This document shows, piece after piece, positions 36,880 to 46,692 of a DNA stretch of 64,000 nucleotides. This DNA comes from Streptomyces sp. MMG1121. GTDB lineage: Bacteria > Actinomycetota > Actinomycetes > Streptomycetales > Streptomycetaceae. The stretch spans positions 62,001-126,000 of the forward strand of contig NZ_LGDV01000051.1 in the NCBI RefSeq assembly GCF_001280015.1, written 5' to 3'. Below the pieces are notes generated by a model. It did no database searches. It saw only the letters and a list, made by a program, of their open reading frames with translations, and was not told the origin of the DNA. Every line of letters begins with the position of its first letter. Positions within the stretch are counted from its first letter, which is position 1. The position numbers and the translations under genes were made by a program.

Positions 36880-38670
36880 ATGACATCCGACACACCGCGG
36901 ACCCTGCACCAGTTTTTCGAGGAGTGCGTACGGAAAGCTCCCGAAAACATCGCCCTGGAGTACGACGGAGAATGCATCGCCTACGGTGATCTCAATCGTC
37001 GGGCGAACAGACTGGCGCATTATCTGCGCGACACCGCCGGAGTCCGGCCGGACGATCCGGTGGCCATCCTGGTGCGGCACCCGCCGAGCGTGATCGTCGG
37101 CATGCTCGCCGTCCTCAAGGCCGGCGGCGCCTACCTCGCGCTGGATCCGGACAATCCGCCGGGTGTGACACAGCGGATCATCGAGAGCGTCGAGCCCCGG
37201 GCCGTACTGGTCGAGTCCTCGGCGGTGGCGGGCGCGGCCTTCTTCAGCGGCGAGCTGTTCGTCATGGACGTGATGAGCGCGGCCCTCGACACACCGGACA
37301 CCGATCCGGCCCCGGTGACGGCGTCCTCGGACCTCGCCTATGTGATCCACACGTCGGGCACGACGGGCACGCCCAAGGCCATCGCCGTCGAGCACCATGC
37401 GATCATCCGCACCCTGCACTGGCGCAACGCGTTCTACGGATTCGGCCCGGACGACACGACGCTCGCGATGCCGCGCCCCTCGTTCGACAGTTCCGTGGCG
37501 GACACCTTCTGCGCCCTCACCTCGGGTGCCCGTCTGCTCCTTCCGCTGCGGGACCGGATTACCGACCGGCGTTATCTCGTCGGTTTGATGGAGCAGCGCG
37601 AAATCTCCCATTTCCTCATCACGCCGGCCCTGTACCATCGCCTGCTCAGGGGTATGAGCCCGCAGACGACCAAAGCCCTGCGGAGCGTCACGATCGCCGG
37701 GGAATGGTTTACCTCAAGCCTTGTGCGGGAACATTTCTCGCGACTTCCGGACGTGAAACTCTTCAACGAATACGGACCGTCCGAGAATTCGGTGTGCTCC
37801 ACGGTTCATCCCCTCGCCGCGACGGACCGGAACGTGCTCATCGGAAAGCCGATCGACCACACCGAGGCCTTCGTGGTGGGCGAGGACGGAGAGCCACTGG
37901 GGCCGGGCGGCACGGGTGAACTCCTGCTCGCCGGGGCCAGGCTGGCCAGAGGCTATCTGGGCGATCCCGCACTGACCGCGGAGAAGTTCTTCGTGCCCGC
38001 CTCGCCCCGGTTCGGCGGACAGCGCGTCTACCGGACCGGGGACATCGTCCGGGTCTGCGAGGACGGCGATCTGCAGTTCGTCGAGCGCCGCGACCAGCAG
38101 GTGAAGATCCGCGGCCGGCGTGTGGAGCTGAGCCAGGTGGCCGAGGTGCTGACCAAGGACGACGCGGTCGACCACGTCCACCTCCTGCGCCGTGCCACCG
38201 ACTCGGCGACCCCCCGGCTGGTCGCCTTCGTCGTGGGCCCCACGGTGCGGGACATCGACCGGCTGCGCACGAGCGCGAAGGAGAACCTGCCGGACTACAT
38301 GGTCCCCTCGGCGATCATCCCGGTCGACGCCGTGCCCGTGACCGGCAACGGCAAGGTCGACGAAGCGGCCCTGGCCGCGCTGTACTCCGACGCCACCGAC
38401 CGGCCCGGGCCCACGCCCGAGGCGGCGACACCCGTCGAATCCGCGCTGCTCGCGATCTGGCAGAAGATCTTCGCCCCCCTCGGCGTCGGCCTCGACGACG
38501 ACTTCTTCGACCTCGGCGGCGACTCCCTCAGCGTGATGGATCTCGTGTCCGACGCGGAGGAGCGCCTCGGCATCCAGCTCGACAACTCGGACCCCTACAC
38601 GGCCCGGACCATTCGGAGCCTGGCGCTCCTCATCGAGAACCGACGCAGCAGCGAGGTGGGTATAGCGTGA
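36880..38670 (+). CDS. Free-standing NRPS A-PCP didomain, histidine-type code
   Basis: A 596-residue protein: adenylation domain (about 1-500; HTSGTTGTPKAIA, FNEYGPSENS, YRTGD, NGKVDE) and a PCP (about 515-590) with Ser549 in DLGGDSLS. By hand alignment to GrsA the specificity residues are D-S-A-L-T-A-E-V-C-K, very close to the histidine code DSELTAEVCK known from bacitracin synthetase. No C or TE domain is attached. Its stop overlaps the start of the halogenase gene (GTGA), so the two are translationally coupled. The simplest reading is that it loads histidine on its PCP for chlorination in trans, as with other PCP-bound amino-acid halogenases. Confidence 0.88.
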   Translation: MTSDTPRTLHQFFEECVRKAPENIALEYDGECIAYGDLNRRANRLAHYLRDTAGVRPDDPVAILVRHPPSVIVGMLAVLKAGGAYLALDPDNPPGVTQRIIESVEPRAVLVESSAVAGAAFFSGELFVMDVMSAALDTPDTDPAPVTASSDLAYVIHTSGTTGTPKAIAVEHHAIIRTLHWRNAFYGFGPDDTTLAMPRPSFDSSVADTFCALTSGARLLLPLRDRITDRRYLVGLMEQREISHFLITPALYHRLLRGMSPQTTKALRSVTIAGEWFTSSLVREHFSRLPDVKLFNEYGPSENSVCSTVHPLAATDRNVLIGKPIDHTEAFVVGEDGEPLGPGGTGELLLAGARLARGYLGDPALTAEKFFVPASPRFGGQRVYRTGDIVRVCEDGDLQFVERRDQQVKIRGRRVELSQVAEVLTKDDAVDHVHLLRRATDSATPRLVAFVVGPTVRDIDRLRTSAKENLPDYMVPSAIIPVDAVPVTGNGKVDEAALAALYSDATDRPGPTPEAATPVESALLAIWQKIFAPLGVGLDDDFFDLGGDSLSVMDLVSDAEERLGIQLDNSDPYTARTIRSLALLIENRRSSEVGIA

Positions 38671-40427
38671 GCGGACAGGGCGGTACTCATTCCATGTTCC
38701 CGGACGTCGACCACGACGTGGTCATCGCGGGCGGCGGACTGGCCGGGCTCTGCCTCGCCAAACAGCTCAAGGACGCCCACCCCGCGCTCAGCGTGCTCGT
38801 GTGCGAACGTGAACGTTCCCCCATCCCCCTGTCCGCGTTCAAGGTGGGCGAGTCGTCGGTCGAGGTCGGCGCGTACTACTTCGCCGCGGTCATCGGCCTG
38901 CGGGACTACCTGGAGGAGCACCAGCTGGAGAAGCTCGGGCTGCGCTACTTCTACGGCGACCGCCCCGACTTCCACCGCGAGTCCGAATTCGGCGTCAACC
39001 GGTTCCTGCCCGCCAAGTCCTACCAGCTCAACCGGGGCTCCCTGGAGGAGCACCTGCGCCTCGTCGTGGCCGGCGCGGGGGCCGAACTCACCCAGGGCGT
39101 CAGGGTCCTGGACATCGAGCTGGGCGAGCAGGAGGAGCCGCACCGGGTGACGTACCAGCCCGACGGCGAAGGCGACCGGCAGGCCACCACCGTCACCTGC
39201 CGCTGGGTCGTCGACGCCACCGGCCGCCACCGTCTGCTGCAACGCAAGCTCGGGCTCACCAAGCGGTATCCCAAGCCGCACAACTCGGTCTGGTTCCGGC
39301 TCGAAGGACGCCTCGACACGGACGAGTTGGTGGCGCCGGGCCACAACGTCTGGCACGACCGCGTGCACGAGCCGCGGTGGAACTCCACCAACCACTTCAT
39401 GTTCGAGGGCGGTTGGGTGTGGGCCATCCCGCTGGCCCCGAACCACACCAGCGTCGGCATCGTGGTGGCCGACGAACTCCATCCGGTGACGAAGTTCAAC
39501 CGGATCGAGAAGGCCATCGACTTCGTGGTCGAGCGCGTCCCCGGCTTCGATCCCGCCATCCGCAAGCTGCCGGTGCTCGACTTCCGGGTCCTGAAGAACT
39601 ACAGCCACTCCTCGCACCAGGTCTTCTCGCACGACCGCTGGGCGTGCGTCGGCGACGCCGCGGTCTTCGCGGACCCCTACTACTCGGTCGGCTCCAACCT
39701 GATCGGCTACGCCAACAGCTTCGTGACCGAGATGGTCGGCAGGGACCGGGCGAACGCGTTCCAGCCGGACTTCGTGCGCTACGCGAACCGGTGGTTCCTC
39801 TCGCTGGCCGAAGGACTCACCCAGAACATCCAGGGCTCCTACGCCTTCCACGACAATCCCGTGATCATGTCCCTGAAGACGATCTGGGACTACTACGTGG
39901 GGTGGTCGTTCTCCGACCCGCAGTTCTACGCGAAGACCTTCCTGGACGAGTCCGCGAGCACGACGCTCAGCGCTCTGGGCGCGCACGCGGTGTCGACCCA
40001 GGGCGCGGTGATGAACCTGTTCAAGGCCTGGTCGCGCAGCTACCGGGGTGTCTTCGAGTTCGACTACATCGACTACTTCGACGACCTGCCGACCCTGGCC
40101 CGCCTCTTCGTGCAGAACCTGCCCGCCGCCGACGGCGTGACGCCTGCCTTCGGCCCGGTGCTCGCGAGCATCCGTGACGGCATCGACCGCATCGAGGAGC
40201 TGGCCCACGTCATCTTCTACCTGGCCCTGGAGGACGCGCTGCCCGAGCACCTCGACTCCGTCCGCGCCCGTGGCTGGCTGAACGTGTCGGCGCTGAGCCT
40301 GGACCCGGACCGCTGGGAGAAGGACGGCCTGTTCACGCCGAAGAGCCGGCCCCGCCTCGCGGAGGTCGAGGCGCTCGAGGCGGAGATGCGCGGGCTGTAC
40401 CGGGCGGGGACGCCCGTCGAGTCGTAG
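38667..40427 (+). CDS. Flavin-dependent halogenase (probable PCP-bound histidine chlorinase)
   Basis: A 586-residue FADH2-dependent halogenase. It has the FAD motif GGGLAG (22-27), the KVGES segment with the active-site Lys59, the halogenase signature W250-V-W-A-I-P255, and CVGDAAVFADPYYSVGSN around residue 325. It is longer than tryptophan halogenases and resembles those acting on carrier-bound substrates. Coupled to the His-code A-PCP gene, it most likely chlorinates the imidazole ring of His-S-PCP. A flavin reductase is not encoded nearby. A GTG at 38667 is the start, overlapping the previous stop; ATG 38694 is an alternative. Strong terminator downstream. Confidence 0.88.
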   Translation: MSGQGGTHSMFPDVDHDVVIAGGGLAGLCLAKQLKDAHPALSVLVCERERSPIPLSAFKVGESSVEVGAYYFAAVIGLRDYLEEHQLEKLGLRYFYGDRPDFHRESEFGVNRFLPAKSYQLNRGSLEEHLRLVVAGAGAELTQGVRVLDIELGEQEEPHRVTYQPDGEGDRQATTVTCRWVVDATGRHRLLQRKLGLTKRYPKPHNSVWFRLEGRLDTDELVAPGHNVWHDRVHEPRWNSTNHFMFEGGWVWAIPLAPNHTSVGIVVADELHPVTKFNRIEKAIDFVVERVPGFDPAIRKLPVLDFRVLKNYSHSSHQVFSHDRWACVGDAAVFADPYYSVGSNLIGYANSFVTEMVGRDRANAFQPDFVRYANRWFLSLAEGLTQNIQGSYAFHDNPVIMSLKTIWDYYVGWSFSDPQFYAKTFLDESASTTLSALGAHAVSTQGAVMNLFKAWSRSYRGVFEFDYIDYFDDLPTLARLFVQNLPAADGVTPAFGPVLASIRDGIDRIEELAHVIFYLALEDALPEHLDSVRARGWLNVSALSLDPDRWEKDGLFTPKSRPRLAEVEALEAEMRGLYRAGTPVES

Positions 40428-40442
40428 ACCCCGCACCCTTGT

Positions 40443-40477
40443 GCGGCGGGTTCGCCCTCACGGGGTGAACCCGCCGC
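40443..40477. terminator. Bidirectional terminator after the halogenase gene
   Basis: GCGGCGGGTTC (40443-40453) pairs with GAACCCGCCGC (40467-40477) in a perfect 11-bp stem, between the convergent halogenase and antiporter genes. Confidence 0.85.
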
Positions 40478-40489
40478 CCCGCGTCCGCG

Positions 40490-41779
40490 TCAGTGACCGC
40501 CCGGAGCCGCCACGGACACCGGATCGGCCGAGGAGCGCGGGTCGCCGTCCGCCGCCCGCACCCGGCGGCACAGCACCAGCAGGGGCTGCGTCAGCAGCGT
40601 GGTGGCGAGCGCCATCAACACGAACACGGTGTAGAGCGGACCGCTCAACAACCCCGCCTGCAAACCGGCGTTGAGGGCGATCAGCTCGGTCAGCCCACGG
40701 GTGCTGAGCAGCACCCCGATGGTGAGCGAGGTCCGCCTGTCCAGCCGGCAGGCGCGCGCCGCGAGGGCACCGGAGCCCACCTTGGCGACGACGGCGAGCA
40801 CCGTCACACCGCCCAGGACGGCCACCGCGGTGCCCCCCAGCGCGCCGACGGACACGCTGCGGCCCGACACCACGAAGAAGAACGGCAGCAGCAGCGATCC
40901 GATGCCGTCCAGGGAGCGCACCAGCTCCGGGTCCAGGGTGCCGTCCGGCTCACGGGGCGTGACCACACCGGCGAGCAGCGCCCCGAAGATGACGTGCAGG
41001 CCGAGCGCGCTGGTGGCCCATGCGGCGGCGAAGGCGAACCCGATCAGCACCGCCAGCCGGGGCTGCGCGGCGACACCGGGCGAGCGCATGAGGCGGCGCA
41101 GCACCAGCCGGGCCGGACCGACCATCACGGCGACGAACACCAGGAGCAGGAACAGCCGCAACGGCAGGGACATCCCGGACCCGTCGCCGCTCTCCATGAT
41201 GGTGCCGAGCAAGACGGCCCACCCCACGACGTCGATGAGCCCGGCGGCCGAGACGGCGAGGACCCCGGGCACCGTGCCGGCCAGGCCGTTCTCCCGCACC
41301 ACGACGATCAGCACCGGAACGGCCGTGATCGACAGCGCGACGGCCAGGAAGAGGACCGAGCTCGCCGACATGTCACGGGGCACGCCCAGGTGCTCCAGGG
41401 GGCCGTGGAAGAGCAGCGCGGCGCCCGCGCCCACCAGCATCGGTACCGCGAAGGCCGCCGTCGCGATGGTGAGCGTCGCGCGGGACCTGCCGCGCAGCAG
41501 GTTCAGGTCCAGCTCGTATCCGACGACATACAGGAAGAGCACCAGGGAGACCTGGCTCAGTGCGGTCAGCATCGGTGCGATGGCCTGCGGGAACAGGGTG
41601 TCGCCGACGGCGGAGGGGAGTTGGGAGAGCAGACTGGGGCCGAGGGCGATGCCGGCGATCAACTGGCCGACGATGCTGGGCTGTCCGAGTTTCCGGGACA
41701 GCCACCCTCCGGCGTTGGCGGCTATGAGGATCACCGCCGACGCTCCGACCAGGTGGGTTACGGTCGCGTCCGGACTCAT
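40490..41779 (-). CDS. CPA2-type cation/proton antiporter
   Basis: A 429-residue membrane protein with about 12 hydrophobic helices. Family marks are GQLIAGIALGPSLL near residue 38, LFLYVVGYELDLNLL near 82, AVALSITAVPVLIVVV and GVLLSTRGLTELIAL. CPA2 members exchange Na+ or K+ for H+. Relatives occur in several antibiotic clusters, where they are thought to support export or pH balance. Its ATG (41779) overlaps the stop of the NRPS gene (ATGA), so it belongs to the cluster operon. It could be an exporter or accessory tolerance factor for the peptide. Confidence 0.85.
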   Translation of the reverse strand: MSPDATVTHLVGASAVILIAANAGGWLSRKLGQPSIVGQLIAGIALGPSLLSQLPSAVGDTLFPQAIAPMLTALSQVSLVLFLYVVGYELDLNLLRGRSRATLTIATAAFAVPMLVGAGAALLFHGPLEHLGVPRDMSASSVLFLAVALSITAVPVLIVVVRENGLAGTVPGVLAVSAAGLIDVVGWAVLLGTIMESGDGSGMSLPLRLFLLLVFVAVMVGPARLVLRRLMRSPGVAAQPRLAVLIGFAFAAAWATSALGLHVIFGALLAGVVTPREPDGTLDPELVRSLDGIGSLLLPFFFVVSGRSVSVGALGGTAVAVLGGVTVLAVVAKVGSGALAARACRLDRRTSLTIGVLLSTRGLTELIALNAGLQAGLLSGPLYTVFVLMALATTLLTQPLLVLCRRVRAADGDPRSSADPVSVAAPGGH

Positions 41780-44700
41780 GTGTTCCTCCCGTTGCCTGTG
41801 CCGTGCGCGATGGGCGTGCCGGAGGGCGATCGTCGGTGCGGGAACGGTTCCCGGGGCCGTGCGAAGGAGCTGAGCGCCCCGTCGAGCCCGTGCCGTAGGG
41901 CCTCGGCCGCGCGCTGCCCGGCTGTGCCCGCGTCCGCTTCGACGCGCAACACCCGGCGGCCGGGCCCGCTCGTCCCGAGCAGGGTCACGACCAGCGGTAC
42001 GCCGGTCGCGGCCGGGGCGACGGCCTGTGACGCCACGAGCACCCCGGGCAGTCCTCGGGCCGGGGCCCCCGTTCTGACCGCCTCGTCCACCGCGACGACC
42101 AGGTCGGCCGGGGTCATCGCGGCCGCCGCGTCGACCGGGCAGTGCACGCGCGCCGCCGACCGCTGCACCTGAAGCTCTCCGGCACCGCCCGCGCCCGCCG
42201 TCACCAGGGCCACCGCGGAGGTCAGCACTACCAGTTCCTCGGCGGCCCGTCCCCCGCTGATCCGCGCGAGGGCCCGCACGGCTCCCTCGGACAGGGGCAG
42301 TTCGGTCGTGGTACGAGCGAACAGGGCGGCCAGTGGGGCGTCGGGGTCGCACAGCACGGCCCGAAGGACCTCGCGCAGCTGCTCGCCGATCCGGGCCGCA
42401 CTCCGCGGGGTGAACCGGTCGCGGCGGTAGCCGACGCGGATCTGGGTGTGCTGCCCGGAGCCGGGTTCCGGCAGCAGGAAGCCGAAGGAGAGGTCGAAGT
42501 CGCTGACCTCGGGCGGGTCGTCGAGATGGCGCGCGGTGCGCCGGCCGGAGCCCGTGCCGCCTTCGACGGTCGGTGACATCACCGTCTCCACCAGCACGTC
42601 GAACAGCGGATTTCGGCCCGCCTCCCGCGGCAGCGCGAGATCCTCCACGATCCGGTCGAACGGATACTCCTCGTGTTCCTGCACATCGAGGGCGGTCCGG
42701 CGGACCCGGTCGAGCAGGTCGGTGAAGGAGCCCGCCGGATCCAGGGCGGTGCGCAGCACGACCGTGTTGGCGAACAGCCCCACCTCCTCGGCCAGTTCGG
42801 GCAGCGAGCGTCCGGCCACCACCGTGCCGAGTGGCAGGTCGGTGACGCCCGTGAGCCGGTGCAGCAGCACGCGCGCCGCCGCGACACACACCATGAACGG
42901 CGTGGCGCCGGCCCGCAGGGCAAGGGCCCGCAGCCTCCGCGTCCCCTCCTCGTCCAGGGCCAGCCGGATCTGCCCGCCCGCGCCGCCCCGCACGTGTGCC
43001 GGCACATGGTCGGCGGGCAGCGGGGCGAGCGGAGGCAGATCGCCGAGCGTCCGCCGCCAATACCGTGCGTGGGCCTGCCCGCCCGCTCCGGCCAGTCGGG
43101 CGGCCAGCGCCCGCGTGTGCGCGCGGTAGCCCGGGAGCCCGGGCAGCGGGCACGGCTGCCCCGCCTCGAACGCCGCGGCCGCGGTGAGCAGGTCGCGCAG
43201 CAGCACGGAGTACGACCAGCCGTCGTTGACGCAGTGGTGGACGTTGAACAGCAGGACGGGCGGCCGTCCCCCGGCGCTCAGCTGGCGCAGCCGCACCAGC
43301 GGACCGGCGGCCAGGTCGAACCGCCACCTGGTCTCCTCGTCGTGCGCCCGGGCGAGCGCGGCCTCGAACCGCTCGGGGGGGACCCGCTCCACCAGCGGTT
43401 CGAGGTCCACCTCCGCGACCTCGTGGACGACCTGCCGCAGCACCGCGCCCGCGCCGTCCCGCGGCAGGTCGAAGGTGGTCCGCAGCGACTCGTGCCGGAC
43501 CGCCAGGGCCAGCAGCCCGGCACGCAGCGCCTCCTCGGACAGGGGGCGGTCGAGTTCGTAGGCCTCCACCATGTTGTAGGCACGCGACTCGCCCTCGTCC
43601 AGGGCCTCCAGGAGCCACATGCGGCGTTGTGCGTTGCTGGCCTCGGTCTCGGCGGGGAGGGGCTGCCGGGGGGGCCGCGGTGGGGCGGCGGACGGGGTCG
43701 TGCGGGCGCCGTGCAGGCCCCGCCGTACCGCCTCGGCCAGCGCCTCGGGGGTTCGCGCGGTGAAGATCTGCCGTACGGCCACACCGCATTCGGGTTCCGC
43801 CGCGCACAGGGCGCTGACGAGCTGTGCGGCGGTGAGGCTGTGGCCGCCGGCCGCGAAGAAGTCCTCGTCCGCGGCGCGCGGCGGCTGCCCGAACACGCTC
43901 TCCCAGGCCTGTGCGACGGTCCGCGACGCGCCGTCCTGCGGCGTCCACACGGCCCGCGGCCCGGGAGCCGGGGAGGCCGCGAGCGCGGTCCGGTCGATCT
44001 TGCCGTGCGGGGTCCGGGGCAGCGCGGGCACCTGGGTGAGCAGGGCGGGGACCATGTGCGCGGGCAGCTGATCGGCCAACCGGGCCCGTACGACGGCGGG
44101 TTCGAGGGGCGGGTCGGCCGTGTACCAGCCGGCCAGGGTCACGGCGTCCCGGCCGCCGGACCGGGGCAGTACCACCGCCTCCCGTACCCCGGCGAGCCGC
44201 ACCAGTGCCTGCTCCACCTCGCCGGGCTCCACACGGTGGCCGTGCAGCTGGACCTGACCGTCGATCCGGCCGAGGTAGTCCAGTGTGCCGTCGGCGTTCC
44301 AGCGGGCGAGGTCGCCCGTGCGGAAGCTGTGGCCGGCGCCGCCGACCGGGCAGGCGACGAACCGCCGGGCCGTGGCGTCGGGCGCGTTGAGATAGCCGGA
44401 CGCCACGCCCGGGCCGGCGACATAGATCTCGCCGGGGACCCCGACGGGCGCGAGCGTCCCCCAGGGCGTCACGAGCAGGACACCGAAGCCCGGCGAGGGG
44501 GAGCCGATGGGCACCGACATCAGCTCGGCGGCCCGGTCGCCGTCACAGACGTACGACACGCACTCCACGGTCGCCTCGCACGGGCCGTAGAGATTGACCA
44601 GCCTGCCGATCCTGAGCCGGCCCCGGGTGCGGGCCATCAGACCGCGCGGCACCGCGTCACCGCCGAGGATCAGATGGGACAGGGGCAGCCCGGCCGACGG

Positions 44701-46257
44701 CGGGAGCGCCTCCAGCATGGCCGACAGCAGGCCCGGCACACAGTTGACGAGGGTGACCCGCTCGGCGCGGATCCGATCCCAGAAGGTGACGGGGTCCAGT
44801 TCGTCGGGCGCCCCCATCGCGATCAGCGTGCCGCCCGCGCCGAGCGTCACGAAGATCTGGTACGCCGTCGCGTCGGACGTGAGCGCCGAGAGCAGGGCGC
44901 ACCGGACCTCGGCGTCGATGCCGAGTTGCTCCGCCGAACTGACCGCCTTGTGCCGCAGTTGGTCGTGCCGCAGGCTCACCGGGCGGGGCAGTCCGGTGGA
45001 GCCCGAGGTGAAGAGCACCATGGCCTCGTCCTCGGGCCGTACGCGTGGCGCGGGCGGCGGTTCGGAGGCGACCGGTGCGGTGTCGAGGACCCGGGCCGCG
45101 GGCAGGACGGGCAGGGCGGGGTCGGCGCAGGAGTGGTCGCCGATCAGGAGCCCGGCCTCGCTGAGGCGCAGCAGATGGCTGACGCGCTGTGCGGGATGGG
45201 CGGGATCGACGGGCACCCAGGCGGCGCCCGCGCGCAGCACGGCCAGTACGGCCACGACGAGGCCCGCGCCGCGCGGCAGGACCACGGCCACCCGGTCGCC
45301 GGGCACGACACCGTGTTCGGTGCGCAACACGGCGGCCAGGTGCGCCGAACGGCGCATCAGGTCGTCGTACGTCAGCCGGGTGGCGCCGTCGGCCACGGCG
45401 ACTTTGCCGCCGTGCCGCGCGGCGGCCGAGTCGACCAGGTCGAGGAGGGTGCGGGCGGGATAGGCGGTCGGCAGCGGCAGCCCGCTCCAGCGCGCCAGCT
45501 CCGCGCGCCGGGCGGGGCCGTGGATGTCCACCTCCCGGGCTGGACGCCGTGGATCGCGGGCGAGGTCGGCCAGCGCGGCGGCCACACAGCGGGGCAGACT
45601 GCCCGCGGCGGCCGGTACCCGCGCGTACGGGGAGGCGACCGCCACCCGCAGGGTGCCGTCCTCCGTCAGCCGGCCGCGTACCTCGACTCCCGCCGACGCC
45701 GGACGTCCGGGTCCGTCCGCCGTCTCCCAGCACACGGCCAGCTGGGACAGGGCGTCGGTCTCGGCCGCGCCGGCCGCTTCGAGCCGGGCCGCGAGCGGCT
45801 CACGGTGGCGCCAGGCGAACGGTGTCGCGGCGACGAGGTCGGCGTGGGCGCGGGCGAGGAACTCGGTCATCGGCGTGCCCGGTGCGATCCCGGTGCGCAG
45901 GGCGATTTCGGCGTCCGGGTCGGCGGGCGAGGGGCACAGCACGGCCAGCTCCTCGGCCGCCCCGAACGCGCCCAGGCACAGCCGGGTCGCGGCGAAGAGC
46001 AGCAGCTGCAGGCCGACCGGATCGTCCCCCGCCATGCGCCGCAGGGCCGCCGTCCGATCGGCCGGTACGTATCCGGCCTCCGGCACCGGCGCGCTCGTCC
46101 CTCCCGGTTGGAGCAGGGGCTCGCGGCGGATGCCCCGCAGCGTGGCGAGCCAGTGGACGCGTACGGCCGCGGAGTCCCTTTCCGCACCATGGCCAAAAAG
46201 TGCGGCCGCCGGCGCGGAACGCACCGGTCCGGAGGTATGGTCGGGGCATTTCGACAA
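41776..46257 (-). CDS. NRPS: half-C lobe, A, PCP, C, terminal C-lobe
   Basis: A 1493-residue synthetase. Order: about 60-250, a fragment resembling only the C-terminal half of a C domain; 270-770, A domain (FTSGSTGLPRPV, LYGPCEATVE, FRTGDLARW, HGKIDRTA); 790-860, PCP with GGHSLTA; 880-1310, complete C domain with HHCVNDG; 1310-1480, a second half-C-like segment. Hand-derived code D-A-Y-N-I-G-L-V-E-K matches nothing I know. TTG 46257 is proposed as start since GAGGAG lies six bases upstream; ATG 46344 would add 29 residues without family similarity. It shares a divergent control region with an oxygenase gene. Confidence 0.87.
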   Translation of the reverse strand: MSKCPDHTSGPVRSAPAAALFGHGAERDSAAVRVHWLATLRGIRREPLLQPGGTSAPVPEAGYVPADRTAALRRMAGDDPVGLQLLLFAATRLCLGAFGAAEELAVLCPSPADPDAEIALRTGIAPGTPMTEFLARAHADLVAATPFAWRHREPLAARLEAAGAAETDALSQLAVCWETADGPGRPASAGVEVRGRLTEDGTLRVAVASPYARVPAAAGSLPRCVAAALADLARDPRRPAREVDIHGPARRAELARWSGLPLPTAYPARTLLDLVDSAAARHGGKVAVADGATRLTYDDLMRRSAHLAAVLRTEHGVVPGDRVAVVLPRGAGLVVAVLAVLRAGAAWVPVDPAHPAQRVSHLLRLSEAGLLIGDHSCADPALPVLPAARVLDTAPVASEPPPAPRVRPEDEAMVLFTSGSTGLPRPVSLRHDQLRHKAVSSAEQLGIDAEVRCALLSALTSDATAYQIFVTLGAGGTLIAMGAPDELDPVTFWDRIRAERVTLVNCVPGLLSAMLEALPPSAGLPLSHLILGGDAVPRGLMARTRGRLRIGRLVNLYGPCEATVECVSYVCDGDRAAELMSVPIGSPSPGFGVLLVTPWGTLAPVGVPGEIYVAGPGVASGYLNAPDATARRFVACPVGGAGHSFRTGDLARWNADGTLDYLGRIDGQVQLHGHRVEPGEVEQALVRLAGVREAVVLPRSGGRDAVTLAGWYTADPPLEPAVVRARLADQLPAHMVPALLTQVPALPRTPHGKIDRTALAASPAPGPRAVWTPQDGASRTVAQAWESVFGQPPRAADEDFFAAGGHSLTAAQLVSALCAAEPECGVAVRQIFTARTPEALAEAVRRGLHGARTTPSAAPPRPPRQPLPAETEASNAQRRMWLLEALDEGESRAYNMVEAYELDRPLSEEALRAGLLALAVRHESLRTTFDLPRDGAGAVLRQVVHEVAEVDLEPLVERVPPERFEAALARAHDEETRWRFDLAAGPLVRLRQLSAGGRPPVLLFNVHHCVNDGWSYSVLLRDLLTAAAAFEAGQPCPLPGLPGYRAHTRALAARLAGAGGQAHARYWRRTLGDLPPLAPLPADHVPAHVRGGAGGQIRLALDEEGTRRLRALALRAGATPFMVCVAAARVLLHRLTGVTDLPLGTVVAGRSLPELAEEVGLFANTVVLRTALDPAGSFTDLLDRVRRTALDVQEHEEYPFDRIVEDLALPREAGRNPLFDVLVETVMSPTVEGGTGSGRRTARHLDDPPEVSDFDLSFGFLLPEPGSGQHTQIRVGYRRDRFTPRSAARIGEQLREVLRAVLCDPDAPLAALFARTTTELPLSEGAVRALARISGGRAAEELVVLTSAVALVTAGAGGAGELQVQRSAARVHCPVDAAAAMTPADLVVAVDEAVRTGAPARGLPGVLVASQAVAPAATGVPLVVTLLGTSGPGRRVLRVEADAGTAGQRAAEALRHGLDGALSSFARPREPFPHRRSPSGTPIAHGTGNGRNT

Positions 46258-46692
46258 TGGTGGCTCCTCGGCTCGAAAAGGGCAGGAGAAGACGCGTGTC
46301 AGGAAAACGGATCGGCGCCGCCGAGGAGAGCTATAATGCCTCAAGACCCTTGACGGTGCGAATATCCGCGACGGTTGCGATGAATGTGGGAACCTGGGGA
46401 GTGACGTGGCTCACATGTCGAGCCGCTGGGGTATTTTGTCTGGTGAGACTAGGCTTCGACCTAGTCTTTTCCGGCGACGTGGGGATGATGGCCGGTGGAC
46501 GGAAACGGGGGACGGGGGCGCTCGACGGCGTTCTCGGCATGCCGTTCGAGTAATTCTAGACCGAGCCGAATTTCCCTGGATTTTAAACTGGAAAAGGTTT
46601 TCCCCGGTCCGGATCGATATGTGTCCGAAATCTCTCGTGAGGGTCCGTCTGTCCCGAATACTGCCTGAGTACAGAAAAGGAAAGCACACCTC
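46258..46692. promoter_or_regulatory. Divergent control region of an NRPS gene and an oxygenase gene
   Basis: 435 bases, AT-richer than the surroundings. A plus-strand TATAAT (46332-46337) is the best -10 in the region, but its -35 is poor. At 46447-46466, GACTAGG and CCTAGTC flank a six-base loop and are followed by TTTT, which could be an operator or an intrinsic terminator ending a short leader RNA. The plus-strand start at 46693 is preceded by a purine-rich AAAAGGAAAG stretch. Confidence 0.5.

Noticed and set aside
36880..40427. Pyrrole-2-carboxyl route (A-PCP plus halogenase, PltA-like)
   Set aside because: Such routes need a proline code and a flavin acyl dehydrogenase; here the code is His-like and no dehydrogenase gene is nearby.
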